Shown: positions 15,601-23,991 of the stretch, piece by piece
Position numbering within the stretch: position 1 is the first letter of the stretch
Layout of the letters: each line of letters begins with the position of its first letter
Assembly: GCA_963755055.1 (NCBI GenBank)
Contig: CAVWIS010000024.1
Coordinates: 1 to 64,000, forward strand
DNA length: 64,000 nt
DNA from: AP-16 sp963755055
GTDB taxonomy: Bacteria > Pseudomonadota > Alphaproteobacteria > Rhizobiales > Xanthobacteraceae
Direction of reading: 5' to 3'
Made by a program: the position numbers and the translations under genes
The notes under the pieces: model-generated
What the model was told of the DNA's origin: nothing
The model's database searches: none
What the model saw: the letters and a program-made list of their open reading frames with translations, nothing else

Positions 15601-18131
15601 GCCCTCCAGGTTCGCACGCCGGGCAGTCGGGCATTGTCCAGCGTCACGCGGCCGTCACCGTCATCGGGCAGGGCGAGGTACTCGACGCCGCCGTCGGCCA
15701 GGCGGATCCCGGCGGGCGTCAGAGGCGCCTTGCCGACGACCAGCAGGATCTTCGCCGCGTCGGCGCCGAGCACCTCGCGCTGTGCATCCAGGCGCTTGCG
15801 CAGACCGACCGCCTGGTCCAGCACGATCTGCGGCGGCACGCCCCATTTGTGCGGCTCGAGCTGCAGCGCGTCATTGTGCCACCAGGTTTGCTTGGTCAGC
15901 CGCTCCTGTACGCTCTTCAGATCGGCGTCGGCGAACCGCTGCCAGCCTGCGGTCTTGTCGAGCCCGAGCGAGGTATCGAGCAGGGCAGCCTGCAGCTGCA
16001 TGAGGCCGGCCATCTCGGCGATGGTCTGCCGCGCGCGGTGACCGTTGAACAGCGAGCCGAAGGCGGTCAGCATGTTGCCGAACGTGTCGTCGCCGCTGAG
16101 CACCTGCATCGGTGCCCATGAGCCGCCGTTCGGCGTGCCGAGCATCAGCACGCGCGCGCCCTCCCGCGCCATCATGCGCTTCCAGGTCTCAGGGCGCTCG
16201 AGTTGCATGGCACGGGCGACCAGGCCGCCCATCGAATGGGCAACAATGCGGACCGGTTGCTGCGTAGCGTTGCGCGTCGCCAGCGAGGTGTCGATCGCAC
16301 CGGCGAGGCGGCGCGCCTCATCCTCGATCGGACGGCGCCAGTCGAAGCTGAACGGGACGACTTCGTGCGTATCGGCGAGATAGTCGATGAAGTCGTCGTA
16401 GGACATGCCGATCGGTCCGTCCGGCTGCACATGGCTTGCCGTCTCCGGATCCCATTTCAGCTGGTCCAGGCCGTTTGCGAACCGCAGGCTCAGCCACACG
16501 CGCTTGCCGTCGACCTTGAGGTGCGACCCGAGAATTCCCGGCAGCACGAACACCGCTGGGCGCTCGTTTGCGTTGCCCGCGCGCGAACGCTGTGCGGCCC
16601 GCGCGGCGCGCGTACCGCTCGCGTCCTCGCCCGCCCACGACAACGGGCCGATCGGCTGAAATCCCTCCGGCTGGTCCTGCAGCAGCCCATTGGCGATCGC
16701 ATCGGCGGTGCGTTCGTTGGCAAAGTAGTTGAAATGGGTGACCTTGCCGCCGCGATCGAGCAGGAAGCTCGCGGCGCTGTTGGTGCGCGGCGTGCCGCCG
16801 TACATCGAGCGGGTCTGCACCACCAGGTCGTTGTCCGTCCAGTAGAACGCGTCGGCGAGCAGCGTCTTCAGCCATGACAGGATCGAGTCGCCCTGGATGT
16901 CGCCGGCAACCACGCGCAGGTCGCCCGGCACGGCCTCGGCGGAAACGTTCAGCCACTCGGCGACCGGTCGGCCGGGCATCATCGCTTCCAGGCCGGGCAA
17001 TTCGCTCGGATCGGTGCGCCGGCGCGCGATTTCGGACAGGAAGTCGACGAGCTCCGGCGCCACCGGAACGCTCGCCAATTGCAGGCCCCACTTCAGCACC
17101 GACAGATAGGCATCGAGGCGGCGCGACGCGAGCAGCGTGCCGCGGGCAGGGCAGGCGACGCGGACCATGCGCTCGACGCGAAACTGGCGCTGTCTGGCGA
17201 GCTTGGCGAGCGCATCGAGATCGGCGCGATGCTGGCTGTAGGCGTCCCCCTTGAACAGCGCCAGATCCTCGGGCCGCAGTCCTTGCCCCCCGGCGACCCG
17301 GGCCAGCGCTTCGGCCACCAGGCCCCCGCGGGAATGTGTGACCAGGTGAAGCCGGGCGCCATTGGGCAGCGTTTCGGCGAGCGTCAGCGCATTGGCAAAG
17401 GGGCTCGCTCCCACGGTCGGGTGATCGAGCGCGTAGACCCGGCCGCCATAGTGCTGGAACAAGGCCCGCACCCGCGCCGGATGCAGCGACCACAGCTTGC
17501 CGAAAGTGCTCGACGTCTCGACGAAGGTGCCGTGCGCGAGCACGAGCAGCGGACCCCCGTCCCCGACGGCCGGCACCTTGGCGAGCTTCTGCCCGCTGCC
17601 CTTCAGCTGCGGCAGCTCGTCCGCCGACAGTTTGTACACGCCGGGATCGACCTGACCGTCGAGCTTCTTCGTCGCTGCGGCAGTGATCATGTCCACTGCC
17701 TTGTCCTTGAACAGGCCGGTGACGACCTCGATGGCGTCGACCGCTGCTTCGCCCAGTCCGGCGAGCACGCCGCCGCGCGTCGTCGCGGCATCGAGACCGC
17801 GCCAGCTGAGCTGCGCCGGCACCACCACTTCGCCCTCGACCGGCGGTTCGGTCCCGCCGCCGCGCGCTGTCGGCGTCACCGCACCGACCTGCGCACGCAA
17901 CAACTCGCGTGCGTTGTCCGGATGCAGGTAGAGCGCCGGGCCATTGGCAATGTGCAGGACCACGACATCGTCCCCGGGCCGAGCCGTGATGCGGACGGCC
18001 TCGGCGGCGGCGCGACGCGCCCCGACGCGCACTGCCGACTTGACGGTGCCGTTCAGCGTGGCCGAGGGCTGCCCCGACGACAGAACCGTGCCGGGGACGA
18101 CGAACGTGATCTCTTGCACTTGCGTGGCCAT
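12666..18131 (-). CDS. Giant multidomain protein: two alpha/beta hydrolases + CHAT protease + TPR
   Basis: This 1821-residue protein combines four recognisable parts. Residues ~190-450 form an alpha/beta-hydrolase (LLVLAHGTFVE; nucleophile elbow THSRGG, Ser267), resembling the DUF7379 type often linked to CHAT. Residues ~530-900 form a second, LCAT/PGAP1-like lipase unit (FVLPGILGSHL; AHSMGG, Ser633; LGTPNGGS). An unassigned region (~930-1190) follows. A CHAT caspase-like domain spans ~1210-1495, with catalytic His in IHIAGHG (His1354) and Cys in FINCCYLG (Cys1392/1393, the second aligning with the usual nucleophile), ending in the typical CYGDP. A C-terminal TPR-like region (~1530-1700) follows. 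No signal peptide. It could be a caspase-type effector that both cleaves protein and attacks ester bonds. The nearest same-strand gene is 150 bases upstream, so it is probably monocistronic. Confidence 0.85.
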   Translation of the reverse strand: MATQVQEITFVVPGTVLSSGQPSATLNGTVKSAVRVGARRAAAEAVRITARPGDDVVVLHIANGPALYLHPDNARELLRAQVGAVTPTARGGGTEPPVEGEVVVPAQLSWRGLDAATTRGGVLAGLGEAAVDAIEVVTGLFKDKAVDMITAAATKKLDGQVDPGVYKLSADELPQLKGSGQKLAKVPAVGDGGPLLVLAHGTFVETSSTFGKLWSLHPARVRALFQHYGGRVYALDHPTVGASPFANALTLAETLPNGARLHLVTHSRGGLVAEALARVAGGQGLRPEDLALFKGDAYSQHRADLDALAKLARQRQFRVERMVRVACPARGTLLASRRLDAYLSVLKWGLQLASVPVAPELVDFLSEIARRRTDPSELPGLEAMMPGRPVAEWLNVSAEAVPGDLRVVAGDIQGDSILSWLKTLLADAFYWTDNDLVVQTRSMYGGTPRTNSAASFLLDRGGKVTHFNYFANERTADAIANGLLQDQPEGFQPIGPLSWAGEDASGTRAARAAQRSRAGNANERPAVFVLPGILGSHLKVDGKRVWLSLRFANGLDQLKWDPETASHVQPDGPIGMSYDDFIDYLADTHEVVPFSFDWRRPIEDEARRLAGAIDTSLATRNATQQPVRIVAHSMGGLVARAMQLERPETWKRMMAREGARVLMLGTPNGGSWAPMQVLSGDDTFGNMLTAFGSLFNGHRARQTIAEMAGLMQLQAALLDTSLGLDKTAGWQRFADADLKSVQERLTKQTWWHNDALQLEPHKWGVPPQIVLDQAVGLRKRLDAQREVLGADAAKILLVVGKAPLTPAGIRLADGGVEYLALPDDGDGRVTLDNARLPGVRTWRADAPHGDLADAKNAFAGYVELLTRGDTSKLDKLPDAGAAVRGADVGVAARVALVQSRPSRTLRGAEPPAAQSDVFAVSARPVAPTSAPPGPRLLISVVNGNLKFVRQPLMLGHYLSVKLTGTEAAMDQLLHGAMSASLSAGLYPSAVGSHQVFVNTWRNPDDPLVLPRPAAVVVVGLGEEGTVRANDLTRSVRQAALAYAQRLGEGDAGGPTTFDLAATLIGSGGIGVHVGSAAQAIARGVEQANKRLSSAGWAVVANLQLIELYLDRATEAHHALTALAAAYPQRFELLPQIVPGLGGLPRPLRSGYRQAGYDFITVERHGEAGEAVIEFTLDTQRARNEVRGRATQPRLIDQLVRVGADDRNRNQQIGRTLFKLLVPIELEAFLSSSSGVLLQLDRATAAYPWELLDTQDESDSHDDARPWAVRTRMLRKLRTTEFRSRPVDARSHDDVLVIGEPLSDPDKYPPLPGAVEEARAVADILGTQAQLQQDALSVVNSAFQRPYRAIHIAGHGIYLKDGTGGVALSNETVFGPREIEAMPTVPELAFINCCYLGRIEPGSAVRASMRGDERPLFAANLAEQLIRIGVRCVVAAGWAVDDVPAKLFATSFYRELTRGGTFAAAVGRAREETQQSHPNSNTWAAYQCYGDPDWRYLPGDGAANGPAPDLPPVVSPTDLKLELETLKVRSQYDAKSRDEVRTRLEQLDAVYGGRWGAFGAVAEGFGAAYGEIGDFDNAIRWYSRAVAAEDGSASLRASEQLGNLRARRGATTKNKAEGQREIRAAIRLLERVLAIDPTSERASLLGSAFKRLAILEAKRGGRAAFRRAIGDMAVHYGNAEKLARQNNVDNLYYPAVNRMSAELILNVGQRNWSGFDAADITAVRQSLQKKTMADPDFWSVVGLTELRIIEALGQRALAKALGGILKDLANLKARVSAGRMWNSVRDQADFTLSAYVAAAGLPTSERDAARALLAELQDYATK

Positions 18132-18283
18132 CTATCTTTCCCAGGTGCTCTGGTGCAGCCGGCCGGCGGCGCGTCCGAGTGCGTGCTCCGCTTTCCCGAA
18201 CGCGAAGCTTACAGACTAAGGTTGACGGGTTTCAACCAGAAAGAATATGAGACTGGGCACACGTCCGAGGCGCGGGATCCCCT

Positions 18284-20002
18284 TCAGTCGGGATTGCCCC
18301 GAGCCAGCGCCGCGAGCCGGTCGGCCAGCTGGTCGAGGCCCCAGCTGCGGACGAGCGCCGACGCGACCGCCCAGGTCGGCTTCTGTCCGCCGAGGGGAGG
18401 CAGCGGCGCCGAGGCGTCCATGGTGGCAATCGACCGAAACAGCCGCAGCATCTCCGCCTGTGTGGGAAAACGGCCGGCAGCGAGCACGCCGTCGAGCGTG
18501 CGGTATCGGCGCAGCAGGTCGGCGGCGCCCTTGGGGCCGACGCCGCGGGCGCCCGGCAGCTTGTCCGACGGGTCGCCGCGCAGCGCGATGAAGTCCGGCA
18601 CCTGCGCGGGATCGACGCCGTAGCGCTCGCGCACCTCCGCCGGACCGATGCGCGCCATCTCGCCGGCGCGGACCGGGTAGAGGATGGTCGTCTTTCTGGA
18701 CGCGAGCTGGAAGGTATCGCGGTCGCCGCTCGCGACCAGCGCGGTTCCGCCGCGCCGCTCCTCCGCGGCGACGGCGGCGGCGAGGAAATCGTCGGCCTCG
18801 TAGCCCGGCGCCTTGGCGTTGGCGAAGCCGCATGCGGCGACGAAGTCCGGCAGCACGTCGAGCTGCTCGACGAGGGCGTCATCGAACTCGCGGCCGCTCT
18901 GGTAGGCGGGAAATTGCTGGTGGCGCTCGGTCTCCACGCTCAGCGTGTCCCAGCCCACCAGAACGGCGCGCGGCCGCTCGGCCTGATGCAGGCGCAGCAG
19001 AAAGTTGGCGAAGCCCAGGATGGCGCCCGCGCCCTTGCCGTCGCGCCGCCGAATGGTTTTGGGCAATGCGTGATAGGAGCGGTGGGCAAACAAGTCGCCG
19101 TCGATGACCAGCAGGGGCCGGCGCGCGCCGGTTGGCTTCGGCGGCGGCGTCCTTCGCGCATCCGGCTTGCCGACCTTCGCCGGCGTCGGCTTGGCGCTGC
19201 GCCGGGCGATTCCGCGCCGCGGTTTCGGCTTGTTGCCCAGCACGATCCATGCCGGCGCATGGTCGCTGGCGTTCTCTTGCCCGCGCACCTCGCGGTCGAC
19301 GCCGGCATCCTTGAGGCGGTCGGCGAGGTCGGGGCTCAGCAGCACGTGGTCGAGGCGGAGCCCCGCATCGCGCTCCCAGCGTCTGCGCTTGTAGTCCCAG
19401 TAGGTGTACATCGGCTCGTCCGGATGCAGTGCCCGAATGGCGTCCGCCCAGCCCTGCGCGAGCAGGCGCCGGTATGCGGTACGGCTCTCCGGCTGCAGCA
19501 AGGCATCGTCATTCCAGGATCTGGTCGGGTAGATGTCCCGGTCGGTCGGAACGACATTGTAGTCGCCTGCCAGCACCACGGGAACGCCCGCCTGGTAGAG
19601 TTCTGCGGCATGACGCCTGAGCCGCTCCAGCCAGGCGAGCTTGTAGGCGAATTTCGGCCCCGGCTGCGGATTGCCGTTCGGCGCGTAGATCGACGCGACG
19701 AGCACGCCGTTCACCGCGGCCTCGATGTAGCGGCTCTGCGTATCGGCAGGGTCGCCCGGCAGCTCGACGCGGGTCAGGACCGGGCTCGCGCCGCGCGCCA
19801 AAATGGCGACGCCGTTCCAGGTCTTCTGCCCGCGCCAGACCGGTTCGTAGCCGGCGCGCCGCAGCGCGTCGGCGGGAAACTCCGAGTCGGTGGCCTTGAG
19901 CTCCTGCAGGCAGACCACGTCGGGATTTGCCTCGCCGAGCCAGGCGAGCAGGTTCGGCAGCCGTCGTCTGATGTTGTTGATGTTGAAGCTGGCGATCTTC
20001 AT
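18284..20002 (-). CDS. Exonuclease III / AP endonuclease fused to a 5'-3' (FEN-type) exonuclease
   Basis: The 572-residue protein has two nuclease domains. Residues 1-~255 are an exonuclease III (EEP fold): MKIASFNINNIRRRL, VCLQELKATD (metal Glu), YAPNGN, VLAGDYNVVP, and the terminal SDHAPAW His. A basic Pro/Ala/Lys linker (~255-300) follows. Residues ~300-572 are a 5'-3' exonuclease like the N-domain of DNA polymerase I: VIDGDLFAHRSYHALP, PGYEADDFLA, SGDRDTFQLAS, and an H3TH motif (GDPSDKLPGARGVGPKGAADLL). The reading frame is clean through the linker, so the fusion looks real. It would combine AP-site incision with flap removal in base-excision repair. Confidence 0.88.
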   Translation of the reverse strand: MKIASFNINNIRRRLPNLLAWLGEANPDVVCLQELKATDSEFPADALRRAGYEPVWRGQKTWNGVAILARGASPVLTRVELPGDPADTQSRYIEAAVNGVLVASIYAPNGNPQPGPKFAYKLAWLERLRRHAAELYQAGVPVVLAGDYNVVPTDRDIYPTRSWNDDALLQPESRTAYRRLLAQGWADAIRALHPDEPMYTYWDYKRRRWERDAGLRLDHVLLSPDLADRLKDAGVDREVRGQENASDHAPAWIVLGNKPKPRRGIARRSAKPTPAKVGKPDARRTPPPKPTGARRPLLVIDGDLFAHRSYHALPKTIRRRDGKGAGAILGFANFLLRLHQAERPRAVLVGWDTLSVETERHQQFPAYQSGREFDDALVEQLDVLPDFVAACGFANAKAPGYEADDFLAAAVAAEERRGGTALVASGDRDTFQLASRKTTILYPVRAGEMARIGPAEVRERYGVDPAQVPDFIALRGDPSDKLPGARGVGPKGAADLLRRYRTLDGVLAAGRFPTQAEMLRLFRSIATMDASAPLPPLGGQKPTWAVASALVRSWGLDQLADRLAALARGNPD

Positions 20003-20038
20003 GCGGGCGATGAGCCCGGTTGCCGGGAAGCCGCGGCG

Positions 20039-21022
20039 CTACAATCCGAGCCGCGCCATCATCGGCGCCGGGTAGCGGTCGCCCTGGGTGATGCCGGGCT
20101 TGAAGATATTTTCCAGCGCGGCGAGCGTGGCGGCGGACGGCTTGAGATCGACCGACTTGGCGTTCTCCTCCAGCCATTTTCGCCGGGCGCTGCCGGCGAG
20201 CGGAACCACCGGCGGCCGGCGCGACAGCAGCCAGGCGATGGCGAGTTGCGCCGGCGTGGAGCCTTCGCGGGCGGCGAGCTCCTTGAGCCCATCGACCAGC
20301 TTCTGGTTGCTCTGCGCATTGGCGCCCTGGAACCGCGGCATGTCACGGCGCCGGTCGTTCTGCGGGACTGCGTCGCCGGTCGGCGCGGCGGCGGTGAGGA
20401 AGCCGCGGCCGAGCGGCGCATAGGCCAGGAAGCCGATGCCGAGCTCGTGGCACAGCGGCAGGAGCTCGCTCTCCACGTCGCGCGTCCACAGCGAATACTC
20501 GGTCTGCAGCGCGGCAAGCGGATGCACCCGATGGGCGCGGCGGATGGTGGCCGGCGCCGCCTCGGAGATCCCCAGGTGAAGAATCTTGCCCTGCTGCTTC
20601 AGCCGCGCCATGGCGCCGACCGTCTCCTCGATCGGCACGCTCTCGTCGACCCGGTGGATGAAATAGAGATCGATGCGGTCGGTGCCGAGCCGCTTCAAGC
20701 TCTTGTCGCAGGCCTCGATCACATAGGCCGGGTTGCCCTTGGCGCCCGGCTTGCCGTCGGGCAGGCGGATATTGCCGAACTTGGTCGCCAGCACGTATTT
20801 GTCGCGCCGCCCCGAGAGCGCGCGGCCCACCAGCTCCTCGTTGGAGCCGTTCGCCCCATAGGCGTCGGACGTATCGATGAGATCGATGCCGAGCTCCGGC
20901 GCCCGCTGCAGCGTCGCGATCGCCTCGTCGGGATCCGGCACGCCGTAGATCGGCGTCATGCTCATGCAGCCGAGCGCCAGGGCCGATACGTCCAATGCTC
21001 CGAGCTTCCTGCGTTCCATCAT
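20039..21022 (-). CDS. Aldo/keto reductase
   Basis: This NADPH-dependent (beta/alpha)8 oxidoreductase of 327 residues resembles the YakC/IolS-like group. Visible are LGCMSMTPIYG, the catalytic tetrad context Asp-Tyr (DTSDAYG), Lys (LATKFG) and His (YFIHRVD), the strand LGISEAAP, and the cofactor-binding VVPLAGSARRKWLEEN. The start was taken at ATG 21022; a second ATG is immediately downstream (21019) and a GTG lies 9 bases upstream. It sits 36 bases upstream of the nuclease-fusion gene on the same strand, but no functional link is apparent. The substrate cannot be inferred. Confidence 0.88.
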   Translation of the reverse strand: MMERRKLGALDVSALALGCMSMTPIYGVPDPDEAIATLQRAPELGIDLIDTSDAYGANGSNEELVGRALSGRRDKYVLATKFGNIRLPDGKPGAKGNPAYVIEACDKSLKRLGTDRIDLYFIHRVDESVPIEETVGAMARLKQQGKILHLGISEAAPATIRRAHRVHPLAALQTEYSLWTRDVESELLPLCHELGIGFLAYAPLGRGFLTAAAPTGDAVPQNDRRRDMPRFQGANAQSNQKLVDGLKELAAREGSTPAQLAIAWLLSRRPPVVPLAGSARRKWLEENAKSVDLKPSAATLAALENIFKPGITQGDRYPAPMMARLGL

Positions 21023-21149
21023 GATCGTCACCGCGGTTGGATGAGAGAAGGCGAGAGGGGACGAGCCGGATCAGACTTGGCTCCAACCCGACGAGAGGGG
21101 AATTGTACACGGCGCGGCCGGCCGGAGTTTTGTGGTGCCTGTTCCGCTG

Positions 21150-22208
21150 CTATCGCATCGCCGCGGCCGCAATGGCGTCTCCCATGTCCCGGGTGCCGGC
21201 CTTGCCTCCCAGGTCCCTGGTCAGGTTGTCGCCGGCGACGACGGTCGCGTCGACCGCGCCCTGGATGCAGGCCGCGGCGGCGGTCGCCTTCGGCTCGCCG
21301 TGCTTGCGGCCGAGCCATGCGAGCAGCATCTGGCCCGACATGATCATCGCGTAGGGATTGGCGATGTTGCTGCCGGCGATGTCGGGTGCCGAGCCGTGGG
21401 TCGCCTGCGCCATGGCCTGGCGCTCGCCGACGCAGAGGCCGGGCGCCAGCCCGAGCCCGCCGACCAGCCCGGCGCCATCGTCGGTGAGGATGTCGCCGAA
21501 CTGGTTGGTGGTGACGACGACGTCGTATTGCTGCGGCTTCATCACCAGCTTCATCGCGATGGTGTCGACCATCACTTCCTCGAAGGTCACGTCGGGATAC
21601 TCGCGCGCGACCTTGCGGCATTCCTCGGCGAACATGCCGCAGGCCAGCCGGTAGACCGGCTCCTTGTGCGCCGCCGTGACCTTCTTGCGCTGTCGCGTGC
21701 GCGCGATCTCGAAAGCTTCGCGCGCGACCCGGCTCGATCCCTTGCGGGTGATGACGCGCATGGCGACGGTGATGTCGTCGTTCGGGCGGAATTCCGGCGC
21801 GCCGGCAACCACCGTCTCCGAGTACAGCATTCCCTCGGTGAGCTCGCGCAGGAAGACGATGTCCACGTCCTTGTGGATCGAGGCGACGCCCGGATAGGAA
21901 CGCGACGGGCGAACCGCGGCAAACAGCTCGAACCTCTTGCGCACCGGCGGCATGACCCAGGTGGGGTCGTTGCGCGGATAGGCGGCATGCCCGATCGGCC
22001 CCATGATCCAGCCGTCGAGATTCTTCAGCGCCGCCTCGGTGATCGCCGGAAGCGTGTTGCCGTGCTGCTCGTGGCCGTTTCTGCCGATCGGAAGCTCTTG
22101 CCAATCGATGACGAGTCCGGTCCGCGAGGCCGCCGCCTTCATCACCTTGACGCATTCGGGGACGACCTCGTGCCCGATGTCGTCGCCCAGGAGAATTCCG
22201 ATCTTCAA
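21150..22208 (-). CDS. Isocitrate/isopropylmalate-family dehydrogenase (tartrate/malate type possible)
   Basis: This 352-residue NAD(P)-dependent beta-decarboxylating dehydrogenase starts MKIGILLGDDIGHEVVPE. It has the substrate Arg segment VMPPVRKRFELFAAVRPSRS, a TEGMLYSE loop, the metal-binding Asp cluster (NQFGDILTDDGAGLVGGLG), and the NAD-binding THGSAPDIAGSNIANPYAMI. The family includes isopropylmalate, homoisocitrate and tartrate dehydrogenases; no leuB-type leucine genes are adjacent. The start is TTG overlapping the upstream gene's stop (TTGA, 22205-22208), preceded by AGGAGA, so translation is coupled to the FMN oxidase. Context suggests catabolism of a 2-hydroxy acid such as tartrate, but the exact substrate is inference. 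Confidence 0.85.
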   Translation of the reverse strand: MKIGILLGDDIGHEVVPECVKVMKAAASRTGLVIDWQELPIGRNGHEQHGNTLPAITEAALKNLDGWIMGPIGHAAYPRNDPTWVMPPVRKRFELFAAVRPSRSYPGVASIHKDVDIVFLRELTEGMLYSETVVAGAPEFRPNDDITVAMRVITRKGSSRVAREAFEIARTRQRKKVTAAHKEPVYRLACGMFAEECRKVAREYPDVTFEEVMVDTIAMKLVMKPQQYDVVVTTNQFGDILTDDGAGLVGGLGLAPGLCVGERQAMAQATHGSAPDIAGSNIANPYAMIMSGQMLLAWLGRKHGEPKATAAAACIQGAVDATVVAGDNLTRDLGGKAGTRDMGDAIAAAAMR

Positions 22209-23509
22209 GCTGGGATCTCCTCTCCGGACGCCGTCGTTGATGCAACCATCATGGCCCCTGGCCGGGGCGCCGAACCGGCCTCTGCCTCGGCGGAAAATGC
22301 TCTTGCACCCGCAGCCGAGCCCGGCGCACTCACCGGCCGCTCGCGGTCCGACGGCACGATCACGTGGTCCCGTTCGAGATCGCCGATCCGGCTGCAGCCG
22401 AGAATCCCCAGCGTGCGGTCCATCTCGTCACGCAGGATCTCGATCGCCCGCGCCGCCCCCGCCTCGCCGGCCGCGGCCGCACCATAGAGCGTTGCACGCC
22501 CGATCAGGACCGCCTTCGCACCGAGGGCGAGCGCCTTGACGATGTCGCTGCCGCGGCGATAGCCGCTGTCGACGAGCACCGTCAGCCGCGAGCCCACCGC
22601 GAGCGCGATCTCGGCGAGCGCGTCGATCGGCGCCAGCGCACTGTCGCAAACGACACCGCCATGATTGGACACGACGATGCCGTCGGCCCCGCGTTCGGCC
22701 GCGCGGACGGCGTCGTGCACGTTCAGGACACCCTTCACGATGAGCTTTCGCGGCCACATGTCCCGCAGGATGCCGAGATCGTCCCAGGTCAGCGAGTCGT
22801 TCTTGTCGATCGGGTTGCCCAGCGGCCGGACCATCACCTTGGCACCCGGATCGCTGGTGAAATTCTCCGGCTTCAGCATCCCGGTCGTCAGCCAGTGACG
22901 GCCGACGACGTCGACGAGCCAGCCTGCATGACGCAGGAGGTCGATGACGTTGCGCGCGGTCAGCGTGACCGGAATGGTGAAGTCGTTGCGTATGTCGGCC
23001 TCGCGCTTGAGCGGGATGATGCTGTCCACGGTAACGATCAGCGCCTCGAAGCCGGCTGCCCGGGCGCGCTCCACGATCCGGTACGACATGTCGCGGTCGC
23101 GCCACATGTAGAGCTGGAACCACTGCTTGCCGCCGGCTTCCCGCACGACCGTTTCCATCGCGGTGGTTGCCGAGCTTGCCAGCGTGAACGGAATGCCGGC
23201 CTGGGCCGCAGCGCGAGCCAGCGCGATCTCGCCCCGATAGCACATCAGGCCGGCGGGCCCGGTCGGCGCGATGACGATCGGAAGTTTTTGCGGTTGGCCG
23301 AGCAGGGTGGTCTCGAGGTTGCGCCCGGAGATGTCGCGCAGAACGCGCGGCCGCAGCTTGATGCGCTCGAGCGCGGCCCGGTTGTTGCGCAGGCCGATAT
23401 CGTCCTCGCAGCCGCGGTCGATGAAGTCGAAAAGGCCCCGGGGAAGCCGGCGGCGCGCCATCTCCCGGAGATCGAAGATGTTGAGCGCGCTTCGCGACAG
23501 ATCCGTCAC
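22205..23509 (-). CDS. FMN-dependent alpha-hydroxy acid dehydrogenase/oxidase
   Basis: This 434-residue TIM-barrel flavoenzyme oxidises an L-2-hydroxy acid to the 2-oxo acid, in the lactate dehydrogenase (LldD)/glycolate oxidase/mandelate dehydrogenase family. Visible are ALNIFDLREMARRRLP, FIDRGCEDD, IAPTGPAGL (FMN), WFQLYMWRD (catalytic Tyr), LIVTVDS, LIVKGVL (catalytic Lys), VVSNHGGVVCD (His; usual family text SNHGGRQ, so the substrate-binding Arg is replaced here) and VDSGYRRGSDIVKALALGA. The GTG start at 23509 is preceded by AGGAG. The last ~40 residues are a low-complexity tail. It is divergent from the TRAP operon and coupled to the dehydrogenase gene downstream. Confidence 0.87.
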   Translation of the reverse strand: MTDLSRSALNIFDLREMARRRLPRGLFDFIDRGCEDDIGLRNNRAALERIKLRPRVLRDISGRNLETTLLGQPQKLPIVIAPTGPAGLMCYRGEIALARAAAQAGIPFTLASSATTAMETVVREAGGKQWFQLYMWRDRDMSYRIVERARAAGFEALIVTVDSIIPLKREADIRNDFTIPVTLTARNVIDLLRHAGWLVDVVGRHWLTTGMLKPENFTSDPGAKVMVRPLGNPIDKNDSLTWDDLGILRDMWPRKLIVKGVLNVHDAVRAAERGADGIVVSNHGGVVCDSALAPIDALAEIALAVGSRLTVLVDSGYRRGSDIVKALALGAKAVLIGRATLYGAAAAGEAGAARAIEILRDEMDRTLGILGCSRIGDLERDHVIVPSDRERPVSAPGSAAGARAFSAEAEAGSAPRPGAMMVASTTASGEEIPA

Positions 23510-23991
23510 GTGAGGCTCCTGTGATGGCGGGTCACGCGGGCAGCGACAAGATCGCGATCGCACGCAAGCGTCCGGCCCGCTGGTCGCGTGGTGGGAGCAA
23601 TCCCATGCTCCCGACTTCGCGGCAATCGAATTGGCTTGCTGTTGCGGCAAGCGGAACACTATCGAGTTCGTCGTCCCCCGCCAAGCGGCGAAGCGTGCGA
23701 CACGGAGATGCTGATGATAATGGGCTTCAACAAGCTTGAGATTGCCGACATCCTCATCGATTGGATCGGCGCGCTCCCGCGGCGCTTCGCGGGAGCCGGG
23801 GGCTCGCCTCGGCGCTCGACAACGGCGGATTGCACTCCCCTTCGCGGCTACTTTTGCGCCTTGTCGCCGGTGCAACAAAACAAGTTTTGACGATGGGTGG
23901 AATTGGAAGTACGTTTTTTTGCAACGACGGCACAAAAAGCCGACTGGCCGCCCGAACGGACGGCGACAACAGAAACAATGGGGAGGAGACG
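23510..23991. promoter_or_regulatory. Divergent promoter region of the hydroxy-acid locus
   Basis: These 482 bases separate the FMN oxidase operon from the TRAP operon. A possible sigma-70-type promoter for the TRAP side is TTGACG (23887-23892), 17 bases, TACGTT (23910-23915), giving a leader of about 75 bases before the ATG at 23992. A T-run follows at 23914. No regulator gene lies next to the locus, and no convincing operator was identified. Confidence 0.35.

Noticed and set aside
18914..21343. Plus-strand open frame of 809 codons over the nuclease fusion and aldo/keto reductase
   Set aside because: Arg/Gly/Ala-rich without motifs; the minus strand gives two clear enzymes.
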